A stretch of DNA of 54,339 bases from Verrucomicrobiaceae bacterium (GTDB lineage: Bacteria > Verrucomicrobiota > Verrucomicrobiia > Verrucomicrobiales > Verrucomicrobiaceae): the NCBI GenBank assembly GCA_947440575.1, contig CANETF010000006.1, forward strand, positions 1-54,339. The letters run 5' to 3'. A program made the position numbers and the translations under genes. This document shows positions 50,820 through 54,339 of this stretch, piece by piece (within the stretch, counting starts at the first letter, position 1; each line of letters opens with the position of its first letter). The notes beneath the pieces are model-generated. The model worked only from the letters and a program-made list of their open reading frames with translations. It did not search any database and was not told where the DNA came from.

Positions 50820-51200
50820 ATGAACATCGTCTACCTCCTCTTCGCCTCCACCTTTGTGGCTGCTACGTTTTCCCTTCATAAGGAAGACGAAAGTAAGCTC
50901 CTAGGGTCCTGGACGGACGGCGAGGTCAAGGTGGCGGTCTACGAGGAAAATCCTGAGTCTCGATACCCACACCGGCTTGTCATCGAATCCGACGGGAATG
51001 CAATCCGGAAGTGGGGACGCTGGGAAGCTGGCTCATTCTATGGCGCAGCTATTGGGACCATCCCCAACCCGATGAGTGGCGAGTCTGAACTCGTCAGCAC
51101 CGAAAGACCCCGAGGACGCATGACTTGCCTAGCCCTCCACGCTCACGGCGTTCCAGTTGATTTGGAACTCAATTACGAGATGGATTTCCGAAAGCGCTGA
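50820..51200 (+). CDS. Small secreted protein of unknown function
   Basis: 126 aa with a short signal peptide (MNIVYLLFASTFVAATFS). The rest is hydrophilic and beta-rich, for example DESKLLGSWTDGEVKVAVY and IRKWGRWEAGSFYGAAIG. I do not recognise a family. It follows an AT-rich 67-nt spacer that may hold its own promoter. It is convergent with the gene at 51212. Confidence 0.65.
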   Translation: MNIVYLLFASTFVAATFSLHKEDESKLLGSWTDGEVKVAVYEENPESRYPHRLVIESDGNAIRKWGRWEAGSFYGAAIGTIPNPMSGESELVSTERPRGRMTCLALHAHGVPVDLELNYEMDFRKR

Positions 51201-51211
51201 CTTATCGGGCG

Positions 51212-52327
51212 CTAAAAGGTGATCCGGCGATTACGAGCCGTGATCGGCCAAACTTCCGCTACCCGGCCATCTCGGACCACTACGGCCTCCCCGTGCAACG
51301 CCACCGTCGGGCAAACATGCCTTGGCACCCCATGTAGCACCTGTCCAATGCGAAAACGCTCGGACTGCCCCACATCCAACACCAAATGCTCCTCGCTCTG
51401 CATCACGACTGGCACATCACCCTCAAGCTCCTCAAATCGCACTCGCGGATGCGGATTCTCGGCTGCCACTGATTTGTATCCCAAATCGACCGTGATCTGA
51501 CTGTCACTAGGCCTGGATATCACCCGTGTGAGCAAAACCACCGCCGGCAAAAAACACAGATCACTCGAATACTTGTCCGAATAACCAAAATCCCAAAGCA
51601 CAGTCGTGCCCGGACTCAGCGTGCGATCACCATATCTCGCATGAATGCCAAAGGTTGGCGATCCCCCGCACAGGAATTCCTTCACGTGCAGCCCACTCTG
51701 CTGCAATTCTGCAACCAAAGCCTCAACCCCCTCAAACGCGCTCATGCATCTTGCTTCTCGATCCGCCAAACAGGCATCATGAATGTGCCCATCGTAGGCA
51801 TGCACCCCAACAAACTGCAGCCCCGGAGTATCCTGGATGGATTTCGCCAAAACAAGCGCCTCTTCTCCCGGATGAATCCCCGTTCGGCCCATCCCACAAT
51901 CAATGTCGATAAAGACGCCCAAAGTCACCTTTCTCTGCTCCGCCGCCGCCGCGAGAAAGCGAACCGTCTCCTGACAATCCGCAATCGCAGAAACCGCGAC
52001 CCCAGGAAAATGCGACGCCAAAGCTGCCAGTCGGCCCGCATTCGCCTCGCCGGCACACGGCATCGCCAGCAAGACATCCTTAGCCCCCGCAGCCGCGCAC
52101 ATTTCCACCTCGGCAATAGTCGAGCACTTGAATCGGGTAATCCCCAACTCCAGCTGCCGCTGTACCAATGGAGCCAATTTATGGGTCTTGACGTGCGGCC
52201 GTAACCTCTCCGGCCCGCCCGCCATTTGTAGCATCAACGCAAGATTCGACTCAATCCGATCCGCATACAGCAAAAGTGACGGGCTGGGCAAAGCCTCCTC
52301 GCCTTCGACATGGAACCAGGGCCTCAT
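51212..52327 (-). CDS. D-threonine aldolase/D-serine dehydratase-like PLP enzyme (DSD1 family)
   Basis: 371 aa from the ATG at 52327, supported by GGAG six bases upstream; the frame extends to 52360. Alanine-racemase-type barrel at about 10-245: PSLLLYADRIESNL, RPHVKTHK with the PLP Lys, FKCSTIAEVEMCAAAGAKDV, IDIDCGMGRTGIHPGEEAL. The C-terminal DSD domain carries the metal-site block GVPRHVCPTVALHGEAVVV. It probably cleaves or dehydrates D-3-hydroxy-amino acids. It lies 50 nt downstream of ychF. Confidence 0.9.
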   Translation of the reverse strand: MRPWFHVEGEEALPSPSLLLYADRIESNLALMLQMAGGPERLRPHVKTHKLAPLVQRQLELGITRFKCSTIAEVEMCAAAGAKDVLLAMPCAGEANAGRLAALASHFPGVAVSAIADCQETVRFLAAAAEQRKVTLGVFIDIDCGMGRTGIHPGEEALVLAKSIQDTPGLQFVGVHAYDGHIHDACLADREARCMSAFEGVEALVAELQQSGLHVKEFLCGGSPTFGIHARYGDRTLSPGTTVLWDFGYSDKYSSDLCFLPAVVLLTRVISRPSDSQITVDLGYKSVAAENPHPRVRFEELEGDVPVVMQSEEHLVLDVGQSERFRIGQVLHGVPRHVCPTVALHGEAVVVRDGRVAEVWPITARNRRITF

Positions 52328-52377
52328 AAAAACTCCAGCACGCCCGTCGAATTCACACACTCAGCAATTCACCAACA

Positions 52378-53493
52378 TCAAACATTGAACCGCCACTCGA
52401 CGACATCGCCATCCTTCATCACGTATTCCTTGCCTTCAATCCGCAGTTTGCCCACTTCGCGTGCCTTCGCCTCGGACCCATAGGCAATTAGATCGTCAAA
52501 ATGCACAATCTGGGCGGCAATAAATCCGCGCTCAAAATCCCCGTGAATCACCCCCGCAGCTTGCGGTGCTTTCGTCCCCTTCGTGATCGTCCACGCCCGC
52601 GTCTCTTTCTCGCCCGTGGTCAAATACGTCTGCAAACCAAGCAAATCGTAGACGCTCTTGATCAACCGCGAAACCCCGCTGTCAGACACCCCCAGATCCT
52701 TCAAATACTCGGCCGCCTCTTCGGCATCAAGATCCGTCAACTCACTCTCAATGTTCGCACTGATCACCACCGCCGATGTCCCATAAGCCTGCGCCGCATA
52801 GGCTCGCACTTTACTGACCAGCGCATGATTGTCCGGATCATTTGTCGCAGATGCCAGTTCACTTTCCGAAACGTTGCAGGCGTAAATGCAAGGCTTCGCA
52901 CTCAGCAAAAAGAAGCCCTTGAGAATCTTCTTCTCGTCATCACTCAGATCCATCGTGATCGCAGGCCGACCATCATCAAAATGGGGAATCAACTTCTCAC
53001 ACAGGGCAATCTCCGCCTTGGCCTCCTTATCGTTCTGCTTCGCCTTCTTCTCGCCTCGCTCCTTCCGGCGGGTCACTGCTTCAAGGTCGGCCAAAATAAG
53101 CTCCGTATTAATGACCTCGATGTCACGAATCGGATCAATACTCCCCTCCACATGGTGAATGTCAGAATTCTCAAAACAACGCACCACATGCACGATCGCA
53201 TCCACCTCGCGAATATGACTCAGAAACTGGTTCCCCAGTCCCTCACCCTTGCTCGCCCCCTTTACCAACCCGGCGATATCCACAAATTCAATCGCCGCCG
53301 GAATCAGCTTCTGCGAACCTGAAAGCTTCGAAAGCGCCTGCAATCGCTCATCCGGAACGGTCACCATGCCCTGATTGGGCTCGATCGTGCAAAAGGGATA
53401 ATTCGCCGCCTCCGCCTTGCGAGTGCGAGTGACGGCGTTGAACAGAGTGGATTTTCCGACGTTGGGGAGGCCTACGATGCCAGCGGTTAGCAT
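52378..53493 (-). CDS. ychF: YchF/Obg-family ATPase
   Basis: 371 aa. G1 GLPNVGKSTLFNAV, switch region NYPFCTIEPNQG, G3 DIAGLVKGASKGEGLGN, a coiled-coil stretch RRKERGEKKAKQNDKEAK, and the C-terminal TGS domain TYLTTGEKETRAWTITKG with GVIHGDFERGFIAAQI. The G4 motif reads NVSE, the altered form that makes YchF prefer ATP. It is a ribosome-associated stress factor. Confidence 0.97.
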   Translation of the reverse strand: MLTAGIVGLPNVGKSTLFNAVTRTRKAEAANYPFCTIEPNQGMVTVPDERLQALSKLSGSQKLIPAAIEFVDIAGLVKGASKGEGLGNQFLSHIREVDAIVHVVRCFENSDIHHVEGSIDPIRDIEVINTELILADLEAVTRRKERGEKKAKQNDKEAKAEIALCEKLIPHFDDGRPAITMDLSDDEKKILKGFFLLSAKPCIYACNVSESELASATNDPDNHALVSKVRAYAAQAYGTSAVVISANIESELTDLDAEEAAEYLKDLGVSDSGVSRLIKSVYDLLGLQTYLTTGEKETRAWTITKGTKAPQAAGVIHGDFERGFIAAQIVHFDDLIAYGSEAKAREVGKLRIEGKEYVMKDGDVVEWRFNV

Positions 53494-53654
53494 AAGGCGG
53501 GCATCCTAGCGGGGTATCGGCGGGGCGCATCTGGAAAATGCAAACCCAGCCGAAGAAGAATCACCCTGCCCCGCCCAAAAACTCCCAAGACAGATCACGC
53601 CTCAGGCCACGTTGAATCCCTTCCTCCCCAACCACCCCCATTTACCCCTCCCTC

Positions 53655-54339
53655 ATGAAGCACATCCTCCTTCTGCTCATACCCTGCCTCCTCATCCCTC
53701 TGCCAAACACGGCAGCCGAAGCCAAACGACCGAACATCCTGTTCATTCTCGTCGATGACCAATCCCCTTTCGACCTTAAGGCCTATGACCCAAAATCACC
53801 GCTGGACTCCCCCAATCTCGATCGCCTTGCCGCCGAAGGCATGGTCTTCGAAGGAGCCTATCATATGGGCTCCTTCAGCGGCGCCGTATGCACGCCATCC
53901 CGCCACATGATCATGAGCGGACGAACCGTTTGGCACCTCCCCATCGCCCCCTGGGGGAAAAAAACCTGCCCACCCAACTTGGAACAAAACACCATCCCCG
54001 CCGTCTTCAATCGCGCCGGCTACGCCACCATGCGCACCTGCAAACAGGGCAACAGCTACGAAGCCGCCAACAAACTCTTCACCGTCCGCCATGACGCCTC
54101 CAAACGCGGCGGCGATGATCAATCCGGCAGCACTTGGCATGGCGACCGCGTCATGGACTACCTCAACACCCGTGAGACCTCAAAGGACACCAAACCTTTC
54201 CTCATCTATTATGGCTTCTCTCACCCGCATGACACCCGCGACGGTCGCCCAGAACTCCTTGCCAAATACGGTGCCACCAATCACACCGACCCCGAAAGCC
54301 TCCCCTCCCTTAACAGCAAACAGCCCCCCCTCCCTCCCA
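53655..54339 (+). CDS. Secreted sulfatase, 5' part only
   Basis: Open from the ATG at 53655 to the window edge, about 228 codons. Leader MKHILLLLIPCLLIPLPNTA followed by KRPNILFILVDDQSPFDLK. The formylglycine motif is AVCTPSRHMIMSGR, Cys about 79. The later GFSHPHDTRDG gives the His-rich metal or substrate site of arylsulfatases. It is on the opposite strand from the sulfatases at 6-30 kb and beyond the housekeeping block, so it probably belongs to a separate unit. Confidence 0.92.
   Translation, partial: MKHILLLLIPCLLIPLPNTAAEAKRPNILFILVDDQSPFDLKAYDPKSPLDSPNLDRLAAEGMVFEGAYHMGSFSGAVCTPSRHMIMSGRTVWHLPIAPWGKKTCPPNLEQNTIPAVFNRAGYATMRTCKQGNSYEAANKLFTVRHDASKRGGDDQSGSTWHGDRVMDYLNTRETSKDTKPFLIYYGFSHPHDTRDGRPELLAKYGATNHTDPESLPSLNSKQPPLPP

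Noticed and set aside
49469..50827. 452-aa minus-strand frame over malQ
   Set aside because: It lies entirely opposite a clear GH77 gene and shows no family features.
1..54339. tRNA, rRNA, CRISPR array, insertion sequence or prophage
   Set aside because: No cloverleaf, regular spacer-repeat array, transposase, integrase or phage structural gene was seen on either strand.

Overview
The window looks like a piece of a Verrucomicrobiota chromosome (PVC superphylum), most likely a member of the Verrucomicrobiaceae. The evidence is the planctomycete-type cytochrome/DUF1592 protein with its DUF1552 partner, a Rhodopirellula/Verrucomicrobium-type ECF sigma factor, and many secreted Cys-type sulfatases, ThuA proteins and 'sialidases'. 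Species-level placement is not possible from reading alone.

Layout. From base 1 to about 40.9 kb every gene I accept is on the minus strand, so the region reads right to left. (i) 35.2-40.9 kb is a sialic-acid-type cluster: N-acetylneuraminate lyase, an RraA-like protein, two GH33-type sialidases and an FAD oxidoreductase. A sialate O-acetylesterase and a GH43-fold protein follow (31.6-35.0 kb). (ii) 17.8-31.3 kb is an almost gapless array starting with an ECF sigma factor and a membrane anti-sigma-like protein. It continues through four sulfatases, an unknown secreted protein, an alpha/beta hydrolase, a small XRE regulator, a ThuA protein and a BNR sialidase-like protein. (iii) 13.3-17.7 kb holds a TIM-barrel isomerase-like protein, a ThuA protein, an alpha/beta hydrolase and a beta-helix protein. 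(iv) 7.8-13.1 kb is a second ECF sigma/anti-sigma pair, translationally coupled to DUF1552 and DUF1592-cytochrome genes. (v) 1-7.6 kb holds a sulfatase, a GH49/GH28-like beta-helix enzyme and two tandem GH67N-type glycoside hydrolases, the last cut by the window edge.

From 41.1 kb onward the organisation changes to mixed-strand, mostly housekeeping genes: DEAD-box helicase, GntR/LacI-type regulator, EEP-family phosphodiesterase, DUF1080-like lipoprotein, pyruvate kinase, DUF3298 protein, guanylate kinase, 4-alpha-glucanotransferase, DSD1-like PLP enzyme and YchF. Another sulfatase begins at the right edge.

How the genes fit together (inference): the left 41 kb encodes an export-heavy system for desulfating, deacetylating and depolymerising a sulfated, possibly sialylated glycan. 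Two paralogous ECF/anti-sigma modules probably control parts of it, and a GntR/LacI-type repressor probably acts at the lyase promoter.

Most unusual signals: (a) a nearly identical signal-peptide-coding cassette at the 5' ends of unrelated genes, including a DNA-binding protein; (b) a short inverted-repeat element (core GGTAAAAAATGGG) near the start of each of four consecutive genes, twice forming part of the signal peptide; (c) two sigma/anti-sigma modules sharing a strongly conserved transmembrane segment; (d) a GH43-fold protein that seems to lack two of three catalytic residues, and a sialidase with His in place of the first triad Arg.
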